The notes below the pieces were generated by a model. The model had not been told where the DNA came from. It was given only the letters and a program-made list of their open reading frames with translations, and did not search any database. This document shows, piece after piece, positions 12,101 through 21,492 of a DNA stretch of 64,000 nt. Each line of letters starts with the position of its first letter. Within the stretch, counting starts at the first letter, position 1. A program made the position numbers and the translations under genes. Source of the DNA: Protula sp. h YS-2021 (Eukaryota > Annelida > Polychaeta > Sabellida > Serpulidae); assembly GCA_949752745.1 (NCBI GenBank), contig OX457031.1, positions 7,105,328 to 7,169,327 of the forward strand, read 5' to 3'.

Positions 12101-14434
12101 GCCTCTCCGTGGGGGCTTGGGGGCCCCGGCCGAACAAAACCCTCCGTGGGGGAGCGCGGGGGCCCCGGCCGAACAAAACCCTCCGGGGGGGGGGGGCTCT
12201 GGGTCCCCGGCCGAAGAAAACCCTCCGTGGGGGCGCGGGGGCCCCGGCCGAAAAAAACCCTCCGTGGGGTCGCGGGGGCCCCGGCCGAACAAAACCCTCC
12301 GTGGGGTCGCGAGGGCTCCGGCCGAACAAAACCCACCGGGGGTGGGGGGGGGGGTCTCGGGGCCTCTCCGTGGGGGCTCGGGGGCCCCGGCCGAACAAAA
12401 CCCTCCGTGGGGGGCGCGGGGGCCCCGGCCGAAAAAAACCCTCCGGGGGGGGGGGGGGGTCTCGGGACCTCTCCGTGGGGGCGCGGGTGCCCCGGCCGAA
12501 CACAGCCCTCCGTGGGATCGCGGGGGGTCCGGCCGAACAAAACCCTCCGTGGGGGCGCGGGGGGTCCGGCCGAAGAAAACCCTCCGTGGGGGCTTGGGGG
12601 CCCCGGCCGAACAAAACCCTTCGTGGGGTCGTTGGGGCCCCGGCCGAACAAAACCCTCCGTGGGGGGGCGCGGGGGCCCCGGCCGAAAAAAACCCTCCGG
12701 GGGGGGGGGGTCTCGGGACCTCTCCGTGGGGGCGCGGGTGCCCCGGCCGAACACAGCCCTCCGTGGGATCGCGGGGGGTCCGGCCGAACAAAACCCTCCG
12801 TGGGGGCGCGGGGGGTCCGGCCGAAGAAAACCCTCCGTGGGGGCTTGGGGGCCCCGGCCGAACAAAACCCTTCGTGGGGTCGTTGGGGCCCCGGCCGAAC
12901 AAAACCCTCCGTGGGGGGCGCGGGGGCCCCGGCCGAAAAAAACCCTCCGGGGGGGGGGGGGGTCTCGGGACCTCTCCGTGGGGGAGCGGGGGCCCCGGCC
13001 GAACAAAACCCTCCGTGGGGTCGCGGGGGGTCCGGCCGAACAAAACCCTCCGTGGGGGCGCGAGGGCCCCGGCCGAACAAAAAGGTCGTGGGGATTCGAT
13101 CGAAAAGGAAAATGGTTATTGGGGATTTATGAAGAAATTTGTTTTTGTCTACAAAAACAAGAAAGTAATAGGTGTAGATTGAAAGTGTGTAATATAAGCC
13201 TGAACTCGTGTGTTTGTGGCCCAGGTGTCGACGCTGGAGCAGTACGCCATGAGGGCATTCAGCGACGCCCTGGAGAGCATTCCGCTAGCCCTGGCCGAGA
13301 ACTCTGGCCTCCCGCCCCCCTCTCACCCCCCCCCACCCATAGAAAGTGTTTAATATAAGCCTGTACTCGTATGTTTGTGGCCCAGGTGTCGACGCTGGAG
13401 CAGTACGCCATGAGGGCATTCAGCGACACCCTGGAGAGCATTCCGCTAGCCCTGGCCGAGAACTCGGGCCTCCCGCCCCCCCCCCCCATAGAAAGTGTTT
13501 AATATAAGCCTGTACTCGTATGTTTGTGGCCCAGGTGTCGACGCTGGAGCAGTACGCCATGAGGGCATTCAGCGACACCCTGGAGAGCATTCCGCTAGCC
13601 CTGGCCGAGAACTCGGGCCTCCCGCCCCCCCCCCCCATAGAAAGTGTTTAATATAAGCCTGTACTCGTATGTTTGTGGCCCAGGTGTCGACGCTGGAGCA
13701 GTACGCCATGAGGGCATTCAGCGACGCCCTGGAGAGCATCCCGCTCGCCCTGGCCGAGAACTCTGGCCTGCCGCCCATAGAAACCATCTCGGAGGTTAAG
13801 GCACAGCAAGCGTCAGAGAGCAACCCGTGCCTGGGCATCGACTGTATGCAGAGGGGCACCAACGGTCCGTACATCAGGCCTTCTCCTCCATCATGCTGCT
13901 TGTCGTTACAACGATGACACGGGCTTATAAAGATAAAACATAATGTGAAATATTATGTGTTTGGTGAAGTTGTGTGTATTTGTGAATTGAAGACGTGCTG
14001 ACAGAAAGTGTCAAGTTTAATGCTTCATTTTCTATAAACTGAATATTAATCTGCACAGTTGCAGTTAATAGACTGCTTAAGATTGTCACATAGATATGCA
14101 AAGATAAGCATACAAACATAAATATGCAAACATAAATATAAACATAAATATACAACCAGAGAAGGGATTGAAGGAGAAGCGAGGCTTATTTAATGCTGGT
14201 CTAGTCACGTGGTATTTTTTTTCTTACCGTGATGATTAATATTATAGTTAATGACTGACATGATGATGACGTTCCGGTTTGTTATTTTCAGATATGAAGT
14301 CACAGAATGTCATAGAAACGCTGGTATCTAAGAAACAACAAATCATGCTGGCAACGCAGGTCGTGAAAATGATCCTCAAGATTGACGATATACGCGCGCC
14401 GAACCCGTACGCGCGGGGCGGCATGGGGATGTGA
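16..14434 (+). CDS. CCT5: CCT5, T-complex protein 1 subunit epsilon (3' part of gene)
   Basis: This gene encodes the epsilon subunit of the cytosolic group II chaperonin TRiC/CCT, the ATP-driven double ring that folds actin, tubulin and other proteins. The joined exons are 16-165 or 1910-2059, then 6365-6484, 8505-8690, 11239-11376, 13684-13864 and 14292-14434. They give ~305 residues that align end to end with the C-terminal 55-60% of the ~540-residue family. Visible family blocks are [12 protein letters not shown] (apical domain), [54 protein letters not shown] (nucleotide-site loop), [10 protein letters not shown] and MILKIDDIR. The N-terminal ATPase half (GDGTT region) lies left of the window. 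All junctions are phase 0 except the last (phase 1). The C-terminus [10 protein letters not shown] is specific to this species. Family identification is certain from conserved sequence; which alternative first exon is used is inferred. Confidence 0.96.
166..420 (+). repeat. Donor-seeded tandem repeat after CCT5 exon A
   Basis: About three units of ~80 bp start at the donor of exon A. Each begins with a near copy of the exon end and donor (gagcag/gtgtaagggctgc; one copy has gagcat), followed by a C tract, then catagatcaagctttggtg. The remaining stretch to ~640 shows nothing recognisable. Confidence 0.75.
640..930. repeat. GC-rich ~72-bp tandem repeat
   Basis: About 3.5 copies of a ~72-bp unit lie in the intron between the alternative CCT5 exons. 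The core is ctgccgcggcgcccgcacgt with CpG-rich cgccgcgcgcg. Overlapping frames on both strands are by-products. Between 931 and 1909 I see only C-rich tandem sequence at 1180-1275 (ccccaccgcactcccc) and a G tract near 1751-1767. Confidence 0.85.
1910..2059 (+). CDS. CCT5: CCT5 alternative exon B (diverged duplicate of exon A)
   Basis: This is a second 150-bp, 50-codon exon with the same phase 0/0 as exon A. Its acceptor is gaaatgcag before AAA and its donor is aaacag/gtgacg. It is 34/50 identical to exon A at protein level. The segment [18 protein letters not shown] is identical, and the differences cluster in the protrusion ([19 protein letters not shown] against [19 protein letters not shown]). 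There are no stops, and substitutions preserve residue type (K/R, E/D, I/V), which indicates selection and not decay. The natural reading is mutually exclusive splicing. Inclusion of both or skipping of both would also keep frame. Confidence 0.88.
2060..2845. repeat. ~33-bp minisatellite with CACGTG in most units, seeded at donor of exon B
   Basis: About 22 units contain ggacacgtgacccgcgtggt and tatctggcc. The array starts at the exon B donor (acag/gtgacgcgcg), and the repeated acacgtgacccgcg looks derived from it. Most units contain the palindromic E-box CACGTG. From 2846 to 3780 there are only G/C homopolymers (near 2971 and 3617) and AT-rich sequence without a recognisable feature. Confidence 0.85.
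4016..4110. repeat. Short ~18-bp tandem repeat
   Basis: Five imperfect copies of aatggcaacggaaaat lie between the left arm and the inner element. Confidence 0.75.
4445..5043. mobile_element. TA-flanked non-autonomous element (mariner-like MITE)
   Basis: An 18-bp perfect terminal inverted repeat, agagtaaggtggggcaag at 4446-4463, is matched by its complement at 5025-5042. Each end overlaps a TA dinucleotide, as expected for a Tc1/mariner-type target site. The ~600-bp interior has no transposase frame. It contains a hairpin near 4630-4675 (gtgggccttttgcccc facing ggggcaaaaggcccac). Confidence 0.7.
5600..5740. repeat. GTGTGACA short tandem repeats
   Basis: Imperfect copies of cggtgtgacaccagaggtgt and gtgacaaaatggc lie in tandem. 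The following stretch 5760-6364 has no repeat or gene signal apart from a CTCF-like motif at 6051-6064. Confidence 0.65.
6051..6064 (-). promoter_or_regulatory. CTCF-like core motif
   Basis: On the minus strand TCGCTAGATGGCGC matches 12 of 14 positions of the common CTCF core. It lies in a CCT5 intron. A motif match alone is weak evidence. Confidence 0.25.
6365..6484 (+). CDS. CCT5: CCT5 exon: [20 protein letters not shown] segment
   Basis: This is a 120-bp, 40-codon, phase 0/0 exon. The acceptor is ggctttcttacag and the donor is ATTGAG/gtaagc. It begins [14 protein letters not shown] and ends [10 protein letters not shown], matching the apical domain directly after the alternative exon. Unlike its neighbours it has no array touching either splice site. 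Confidence 0.96.
6785..7472. repeat. 37-bp minisatellite, ~18 copies
   Basis: The unit contains cagaatcgtctggcggaata and attgtaataactatagac. It is highly homogeneous; the main variants are actatag/acaatag/actttag, in a partly regular order. It lies inside a CCT5 intron, and the minus-strand frames across it are artefacts. Sequence 6485-6784 is unremarkable. Confidence 0.95.
7650..8504 (+). repeat. 29-bp acceptor-derived minisatellite, ~29 copies
   Basis: Each unit reads tttgttttgcacacag or tttattttccacacag followed by ctgatcgctatcg. This is the polypyrimidine tract, acceptor AG and first 13 bases of the next exon (cacacag/CTGATCGCCATCG). The array runs directly into the genuine acceptor at 8504, so about 29 decoy 3' splice sites precede the exon. 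The flank 7473-7649 has no other feature. Confidence 0.95.
8505..8690 (+). CDS. CCT5: CCT5 exon: [14 protein letters not shown] to RGGNKM
   Basis: This is a 186-bp, 62-codon, phase 0/0 exon. It begins [17 protein letters not shown] and ends [14 protein letters not shown], covering the apical-to-intermediate return of the subunit. The acceptor cacacag and donor AAAATG/gtgcgt are the seeds of the arrays on either side. I choose the first donor because NKM followed by IVGEAKRS in the next exon matches the family without insertion. Any of ~30 later donor copies is a physical alternative. Confidence 0.93.
8691..10870 (+). repeat. Donor-derived minisatellite, ~30 copies of exon end plus 5' splice site
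   Basis: Units of about 60-80 bp each contain the last ~33 coding bases of the preceding exon (gtcaccatcttcatccgcgg onward to aaaatg), then the donor gtgcgtca, ctctcccag and a variable C tract. I count about 31 occurrences including the real one. A recurrent variant has ggcgacaac for ggcggcaac. All three forward frames stay open for more than 2 kb because the unit has no stop. The rest of the intron (10871-11238) is AT-rich with no feature. Confidence 0.95.
11239..11376 (+). CDS. CCT5: CCT5 exon: [16 protein letters not shown] to GGGASEI
   Basis: This is a 138-bp, 46-codon, phase 0/0 exon with acceptor acttgtag/ATCGTG and donor GAGAAG/gtgagg. It encodes the intermediate-to-equatorial return with the conserved [10 protein letters not shown] loop that borders the nucleotide pocket. 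A minisatellite starts at its donor. Confidence 0.96.
11377..11940 (+). repeat. 27-bp donor-seeded minisatellite, ~20 copies
   Basis: The first unit is the intron start itself (gtgaggaagcccccctccgg). Later units are tatgtgaggaagccccc plus tccggtctg, so most repeat a donor-like gtgagg. Minus-strand frames reading HIQTGG/YRPEGG are artefacts. The gap 11941-12055 shows nothing. Confidence 0.93.
12056..13088. repeat. G-rich ~37-bp minisatellite with 251-bp higher-order copy
   Basis: About 27 units contain ccggccgaacaaaaccctcc and gtgggggcgcggggg. Variants occur in blocks. The block with gaacacagccctccgtggga at 12498 recurs at 12749, exactly 251 bp on, which shows a recent multi-unit duplication. 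The sequence is G-rich on + with runs of up to 13 G. Long frames in all forward and reverse phases are artefacts. Confidence 0.93.
13180..13683 (+). repeat. Three partial tandem copies of the next CCT5 exon
   Basis: A ~150-bp unit is present three times before the genuine exon. Each copy has the acceptor (tgtttgtggcccag), ~95 coding bases from [12 protein letters not shown] to ENSGLPP, a C tract, then ccatagaaa/gtgttt, which resembles a donor. Bounded by these signals the pseudo-exons are 13225-13345 (121 bp), 13386-13494 (109) and 13535-13643 (109). The break joins exonic CCCATAGAAA to intronic gaaagtgt, sharing GAAA. Copies 2 and 3 are identical. Confidence 0.9.
13684..13864 (+). CDS. CCT5: CCT5 exon: [12 protein letters not shown] to [10 protein letters not shown]
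   Basis: This is a 181-bp exon, 60 codons plus one base (phase 0 in, phase 1 out). The acceptor is tggcccag/GTGTCG and the donor is AACG/gtccgt. It encodes the equatorial helices [32 protein letters not shown] and [10 protein letters not shown]. It is the only complete copy: the three preceding partial copies lack the 3' half after PPIE. Confidence 0.95.
14292..14434 (+). CDS. CCT5: CCT5 terminal coding exon
   Basis: The acceptor is gttattttcag. Two bases complete the codon for D, followed by 46 codons and TGA at 14432-14434. It encodes [31 protein letters not shown] and a lineage-specific tail ending GGMGM. The preceding intron (13865-14291) has AT-rich aacataaatat repeats at 14095-14152 and no other feature. 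Confidence 0.96.
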
Positions 14435-15085
14435 GCGCGCCGGCGCGAGGTGCGCGGGTGCTGACGCGAATCCCCCCCCCCCCCCCCCCCGTCTTCCCCG
14501 GGACTGACTGGCTTAGCATGTTGTTTTCTGTGGTACTGTTATTTGTAGAATACTTGCGATGGTTCGGGGCCGCGGTTATTTATTCTCAACACAATTTCCA
14601 GCCCTTATGCAGGCGAAGAGTTGAACGTCCTGGAGTAATGTAGCGGAGATATTTGTGCTGTGACCTAGCCACATGTGTTGTGACTCAGCACGTGCTGTGA
14701 CTGAGCTACATGTGTCACCGCAGTAGTGGAGGTATAGCGGGGCAGTTCGTTACAATCATTTTGCTAACATTGTCTACTCTCGGTGGAAATTCATGAAAGA
14801 AAAGCGAGACTGCCTAAACCGTGAATAAGAGGATTTGTGGAGACGACGAGGAAAGAACAAGCCCAATCGATCGAGAGAGTTAAGTGAACTTTGTGTAAGA
14901 CGGGTAATTCAACGAGTTTTATTCCTGCGGTTGAAAAGTTTTGGGGGTAGAATTTTCAAATACTGAAATGTGCTTTGTGTGTCTGTTTTTATTTTCGTTT
15001 CTTATTTTCGTTCCTTCGTGACTACGTTTTGTACTGTAAAACATAAAAATCAATAAAATATAAATAAAAAAATACGCATGTGTGT
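14435..15085 (+). other. CCT5: CCT5 3' untranslated region
   Basis: It is non-coding from the stop codon to just past the polyadenylation signals, with a C tract at 14471-14490. The end is inferred from the signals and no cleavage site is seen directly. Confidence 0.7.
15052..15068 (+). terminator. CCT5 polyadenylation signals
   Basis: Two AATAAA hexamers lie at 15052-15057 and 15063-15068, about 620 bp after the stop codon, followed by an A-rich then T/G-containing stretch. This is a good candidate cleavage region. Confidence 0.65.
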
Positions 15086-15109
15086 TTCTTGAACTATAGT
15101 TTTCCGACG

Positions 15110-15738
15110 GATCTCGGAGAGGGGGGTTGGGTTTTGGGGCGTTAGACCGTGCCAGTCTTACGTAGACGCTGGGAGGGGGGGGGGGGGTGGTAAGGTTAGG
15201 ATGTTAGACCGTGCCAGTCTTACCGCAGACGCTGGGAGCGAGGGTGAGGGTGGTAAGGTTAGGGTGTTAGACCGTGCCAGTCTTACCGCGGACGCTGGGA
15301 GAGAGGGTGAGGGTGGTAAGGTTAGGGTGTTAAGACCGTGCCAGTCTTACCGCAGACGCTGGGAGCGAGGGTGAGGGTGGTAAGGTTAGGGTGTTAGACC
15401 GTGCCAGTCTTACCCCAGACGCTGGGAGCGAGGGTGAGGGTGGTAGGGTTAGGGTGTTAAGACCGTGTCAGTCTTAACCGCGGACGCTGGGAGGGGGTGG
15501 GGGTGGTAAGGTTAGGGTGTTAAGACCGTGACAGTCTTACGTAGACGCTGGGAGGGGGTGGGGGTGGTAAGGTTAGGATGTTAGACCGTACCAGTCTTAC
15601 CGCAGACGCTGGGAGCGAGGGTGAGGGTGGTAGGGTTAGGGTGTTAAGACCGTGTCAGTCTTACCGCGGACGCTGGGAGGGGGGTGGGGGTGGTAAGGTT
15701 AGGGTGTTAAGACCGTGGCACTGCCGTACCGCAGGCGC
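15110..15738. repeat. ~63-bp minisatellite just past the CCT5 poly(A) site
   Basis: About nine to ten units contain agaccgtgccagtcttaccg, cagacgctgggag and a G-rich gagggtggtaaggttagggt. The array begins ~40 bp after the second AATAAA. The single TTAGGG per unit is part of a longer unit and not a telomere. Confidence 0.92.
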
Positions 15739-15896
15739 TGAATTGCACTTTTCAGGTCTTCACTCCAAAACAATTGTATTTTTCACTATTTCAATTACAA
15801 TTTCTAAACACCGATTCGCACAAAGCGATAAACGCTTGCGTAAAATAATCCCTTGCAATACTGCTCGTCTGTTGCAGGGCTTTCTTAAAACGAAAG

Positions 15897-16925
15897 TAAG
15901 TCACACAGCTCATGCATCTCGCACATCTGATGCATGTCGCACGTTTGATGCTCGTTGCACGTGTGATGATGTCACTCATCTGATGCCCGTTGCACCTCTG
16001 ACGCCGCTCCTCTGATGCCCGTTGCACGTCTGATGATGTCGCTCATCTGATGTCCGTTGCACGTCTGATGTCGCTCATCTGATGCCCGTTGCACGTCTGA
16101 TGATGTCGCTCATCTGATGCCCGTTGCACGTATGATACATGTCGCACGTTTGATGCCCGTTGCACGTCTGATGATGTCGCTCATCTGATGCCCGTTGCAC
16201 GTCTGATGATGTCGCTCATCTGATGCCCGTTGCACGTCTTACGATGTCGCTCATCTCATGCCCGTTGCTCGTCTGATGTTGTAGCAAGTTTAATGCCCGT
16301 TGCACATCTGATGCATGTCGCTCATCTGATGTCCGTTGCACGTCTGATGTCGCTCATCTGATGCCCGTTGCACGTCTGATGATGTCGCTCATCTGATGCC
16401 CGTTGCACGTATGATACATGTCGCTCATCTGATGCCGTTGCTCGTCTGATGATGTCGCACGTTTGATGCCCGTTACACGTCTGATGATGTCGCTCATCTG
16501 ATGCCCGTTGCACATCTGATGCATGTCGCACGTTTGATGCCCGTTGCACGTCTGATGATAACGCTCATCTGATGCCCGTTGCACGTGTGTTGTCGCTCAT
16601 CTGATGCCCGTTGCACGTCCGATGATGTCGCTCTTCTGATGCCCGTTGCACGTGTGATGATGTCACTCATCTGATCCCCGTTGCACGTCTGATGTCGCTC
16701 ATCTGATGCCCGTTGCACGTCTGATGATGCCGCACGTTTGATGCCCGTTGCACGTCTTACGATGTCGCTCATCTCATGCCCGTTGCTCGTCTGATGATGT
16801 AGCAAGTTTAATGCCCGTTGCACATCTGATGCATGTCGCTCATCTGATGTCCGTTGCACGTGAGATGTCGCTCATCTGATGCCCGTTGCACGTCTGATAA
16901 TGTTGCTCATCTGATATATGTCGTA
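15897..16925. repeat. ~35-bp minisatellite (GTTGCACGTCTGATGATGTC)
   Basis: About 28 imperfect units contain gcccgttgcacgtctgatga and tgtcgctcatctgat, with frequent shortened units and shuffled sub-blocks. It is intergenic. Flanks 15739-15896 and 16926-17185 have no recognisable feature. Confidence 0.93.
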
Positions 16926-17187
16926 ATTCTGAAGTTGAAACGGTCAATTCTCTCCAGTTTTCGAAACAGCGGTGGCGAAACTTTTAAACATCTGGTCGGC
17001 TAGTTCAGAACAACTAGTCGTCATGGGCGACCGGGCGACAGGTTTCGATACCACTGCTCCAATGCGTTTGAATATTTTAAAGAGAATACATTTTTTTAGA
17101 AAAACACATTAACACTTCATAATATTGTAGAATCGCTGTGTGTTTTACAATGAGCCAACAACGCACAGGCTTAATTAAGCTTATTAC

Positions 17188-17672
17188 TGGTTATTCACAA
17201 AACACCCCTGACACATGCTGGTGACTCACACAACACCCCTGACACATGCTGGTGACTCACACGACACCCCTGACACATGCTGGTGACTCACACACAGTCC
17301 CTGCACATGCTGGTGACTCACACGACACCCCTGACACATGCTGGTGACTCACACGACACCCCTGACACATGCTGGTGACTTACACAACACCCCTGACACA
17401 TGGTTGTGACTCACACGACACCCCTGACACATGCTGGTGACTCGCACACAGTCCCTGGCACATGCTGGTGACTCACACGACACCCCTGACACATGCTGGT
17501 GACTCACACGACACCCCTGACACATGCTGGTGACACACGACACCCATGCCACATGCTGGTGACTCACACGACACCCCTGACTCATGCTGGTGACTCACAC
17601 AACACCCTGACACATGCTGGTGACTCACACGACACCCCTGACACATGCTGGTGACTCGCACAACCCCCCATA
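17188..17672. repeat. 31-bp minisatellite (ACACATGCTGGTGACTCACA)
   Basis: About 15 units contain cacccctgacacatgctggt and gactcacacga. It is intergenic and no supported coding sequence overlaps it. Confidence 0.94.
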
Positions 17673-17854
17673 ATGTAGTTGGTAAGACAACACCCTTGAA
17701 ACATTGATTCAGTAGGACCTACAGCTCACGGAATATATCTACATTTCTTGTGATCTGAACTCTAGTGAAATAAGTAAATTGTGAAGGGAATTTTAACTTT
17801 CCTTTAGACATTTTTAACCCTCAGCCAAAAAAAAAAAAATGGCTAAGGGCTATG

Positions 17855-18182
17855 ACTATCATCATATCCGTCATGTTCGTCATATCATATTCGTCATGCC
17901 TGTCATGTTTGTCATGTCCGTCATGTTCATGTAAATCATGTTCGTCATATCATATTCGTCATGCCTGTCATGTTTGTCATGTTCATGTCCATCATGTTTG
18001 TCATATCATATTCGTCATGCCTGTCATGTTTGTCATGTCCGTCATGTTCATGTCCGCCATGTTCGTCATATCATATTCGTCATGTCCGTCATGTTTATGT
18101 CCGTCATGCCTGTCATGTTTGTCAAGTCCGTCATGCCTGTCATATTCGTCATGCCCGTCATGTTCATGTCCGTCATGTACCC
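17855..18182. repeat. Nonamer-based CGTCATGTT array
   Basis: Repeats of gtcatgttcgtcatatcata type are built on a ~9-bp core, with a longer ~65-bp periodicity. The frames read (SCLSCLSC) in several phases and are artefacts. Sequence 18183-18863 is AT-rich with a C tract near 18780 and nothing else. Confidence 0.9.
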
Positions 18183-18863
18183 TACTTTGTCCGCCCGTCT
18201 TCGCCATTAAGTTTTCACCCTACAGTTTTGTAACTTCACAAAGTGATAGAATATATATTACGTTTACAGCCGGCAAAACACACACAAAAAAAAAAACATA
18301 GCTGTTGAATAAGATTTGACTGGAGATAAATTGCTTCGATGTTTCAGTTAGAATGAGAAGTGGGAAAAAAATCAGTGGAAAATGATATAGAAAAAATCGT
18401 CATTTTTAACATGCGATTTACTACATATTCTATACAAACCCAGATAATTTACTTTTATACAAAAGATGAGGAATACAATCGTGTATATGTTACAGGGAAT
18501 TCGTGTAACCAGGGAAAATTTGTAGGGAACACTCGTATATCCTGAAATTCACAAGGCTCCACGCGATTTCCTTGAACGCTTCGGGGAATTTGTAATAGGA
18601 TGAAGGGAATGTAATGTCCCAAGCAACAAATAAGTCGACTTATCAGCACTGAAACTCAGTGATAAATGCAATGGCATTAGATTCAAAGCCTGGTCGTTCA
18701 AATCAGAAACGAACATTATATTCTGAAGAATGCCGATCAACTATGCCCTTCTGGCAATCCCACCGGTTGTCCCCAGCGCCCCCCCCCCCCCCCACCAAAT
18801 GTGGTGAGACAGTCATATGTCCCACCCCCTCCTTCACTCATACACTGGTAAGAAACAACCGAC

Positions 18864-19315
18864 AACACCGTATTATTTAAAACAAGATATTTTCTGGTAA
18901 GCTATTCCGGAACAGACTACAGATAAATCGAATGTCACAGAAATCGATTATTTTTTCATTTCTCCATTTTATGCCGCTGACCATGTAAACAACTTACTTT
19001 CTTACCTTATAAATAGATAAATATAAACAAATTGTAAATATAAATAAGTTTTAAAAAAAGATAAATTCCAATAGGCGATTCAATACTGAACTGCCGACAT
19101 TTTAATAAACAGCCAAATATAAATTCAGTTTTCAATATTTTCCTTTCACCAAAAGACAAGATTCACACTGTTCAACTTATTTTTGCCCTTTTGTATGAAA
19201 AAATGAAGCATAACTGACATCTGTGACGTTTGAATTTTCAGTAGTCTATTCCAGATAAGCCTATCAAAAATGTCAAGTTTCTTATTTGCTTCAGAATTCT
19301 TATTTTAAACAGTCG
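18864..19315. mobile_element. Foldback MITE, copy 1
   Basis: This ~450-bp element aligns along its length with the copy at 47991-48483. Terminal inverted repeats read aacaccgtattatttaaaa at the left and the complement of ttctta-ttttaaacagt at the right. Compared with copy 2 it lacks ~30 bp inside the left TIR. There is no coding capacity. Confidence 0.75.
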
Positions 19316-19427
19316 ACGCATTTATTTTCGTTGATCAAATCTGAAGGATGTGTAATTGTCATAATTTTGGGCTGTGCTGAAAATATTTTTATTGTGCAGT
19401 AATTGACAAAGATGTGGTAGAAGTGTT

Positions 19428-20236
19428 ATCCTTGGTTCACTGGTTCACTGGGTAGCATTGTAAAGTCGCAGCTTCACTGAGTGGCATTGTAAAGTCACAG
19501 GTTCACTGAGTGGCATGGCAAAGTCACTGGTTCACTGAGTGACATGGACAAGTCACAGGTTCACTGAGTGGCATTGCAAAGTCACTGGTTCACTGAGTGC
19601 ACCTGCAAAGTCACTGGTTCACTGAGTGCACCTGCAAAGTCACTGGTTCACTGAGTGCACCTGCAAAGTCACTGGTTCAATGAGTGCAACTGCAAAGTCA
19701 CTGGTTCACTGAGTGATATTGTAAAGTCATTGGCTTACTGAGTGCAATTTGGAAAGTCATTGGCTCACTGAGTGACAAAATGAAGTCACTGGTCCACTGA
19801 GTAGCATTGTAAAGTCATTCGTTTACTGAGTAACATAGTAAAGTTACTGGCTCAGTGAGTGGCATTGTAAAGTCACTGGCTTACTGAGTGGCATTGTAAA
19901 GTCACTGGTTCACTGAGTGGCACTGCAAAGTCACTGGATCACTGAGTGGCGTTGTAAAATCACTGGTTCACTGAGTGGCATTGTAAAGTCACTGGTTCAC
20001 AGAGTGGCATTGTAAAGTCACCGGTTCGCTGAGTGACATTGTAAAGTCACTGGATCACTGAATGACATTATAAAGTCACTGGTTCACTGAGTGGTATTGT
20101 AAGGTCACTGGGTCACTGATTGGCATTTTAAAGTCACTGATTCACTGAGTGTCATTGTAAAGTCACTGGTTCAGTGAGTGACATTTTAAAGTCACTGGTT
20201 CACTGAGTGATATTGTAAAGTCACTCAAGATTTTGG
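19428..20236. repeat. ~29-bp minisatellite (AAAGTCACTGGTTCACTGAG)
   Basis: About 28 diverged units contain aaagtcactggttcactgag and tggcattgt. It is more degenerate than most arrays here, so probably older. Confidence 0.93.
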
Positions 20237-21457
20237 CGACTCTAAAAAGAATGTCCAGGGACACTGTGCCCAGCCTGGGCAATTTTCAATGTACCTTACA
20301 TTGATTTTGTAATAATTCACCATGTTAATTGTTATCAAAACATAATATTTTTCAATGTATTGTAAATAAACTTGCCAACTTCCCCATTGTTTGTTTGTTT
20401 GTTTGTTTTTTTGTTTTTTTTTTTTTTTTTTGTTTTTTTTTTCAGGCCAAGCTTGGTTACGTTTATCTACAAAGATGGGTTCACTTAACCGGGGATTTTT
20501 TCGCTCGCTTACGCGACGCAGTGTTACAAAAAATGGGTCCCTGGTAGAGTCAGTGCGTCCGACGCATTTTAATCTGTATACACTATTTTTTTTTAAAAAT
20601 TACGGTTCAAAAAGAAGAAATGTACAGTGCTCGTTCTAAAAATGGAAACGACTGCGATTCTCCAATGTGTGTCGCGCTATTGTAGAAAAGTAGCGCTATA
20701 ATTTTAGCATGTTTTTGTCACAACAAAAATTATGACGCATTTCCCGATAAAGTGATCCGTCAGGCGGACGCAGTCTCGCAAAATCAATGCGTTCCTGAGA
20801 AAATCGATACGTCCAGGATACAGGAAAAAATTGTGCTCAATACCGAAAGCCCTGGACCCCTGCTTTACCAAAAAAAAAAAAAAATTAAAAAATACGAATT
20901 TTTGCCATGGTTTAATCCACGGCCAACAATTCGTTTGTAAACTCAGTAACGCACAATTAAACTTTTATGAAGATTCCACAATTTTTAGAAGACTGGCAAT
21001 TTTTGGCCAATCGCCATAGAAACAATTTTTTGGTAGACGGTTATCTAGTACCTAGTGAACATTCGTGCATAGCATTGAAGAATTTCAAGCAAAATCCTAT
21101 GAGCCTTAGCATTTTGAAATATGGGTAACAGAATAAGTGCCTAAATGAAAACCAAGAATCGAAAAAAATTTGTCATTTTGGTCATTTTTGGCGAATCGTC
21201 AAAACAAGAATGTCCAGGGACATTGCAACCAGCCGAGCCCAACGCAAGGAGAGTAAAACACTTTACCATCTCATTGTTGCTTGCAAAATCATACATTCAG
21301 CTGCTGTATAAATAAAATGTTACTGCAGCAAAGATAATTTTCGGTAAGATGGACCCCTGTCTGAATATATTACCCTCCCTCCCATCGCCCAACAACAAAA
21401 TCGGTCAAAAACTAGTTAATTTAATCACTAGGCTGGAATTTTGTTGTTGTTGTTGTT

Positions 21458-21492
<35 letters not shown>

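Noticed and set aside
12031..13358. Six long open frames (316-413 codons) on both strands
   Set aside because: All are translations of a G/C-rich 37-bp repeat; no family resemblance and no start or splice support.
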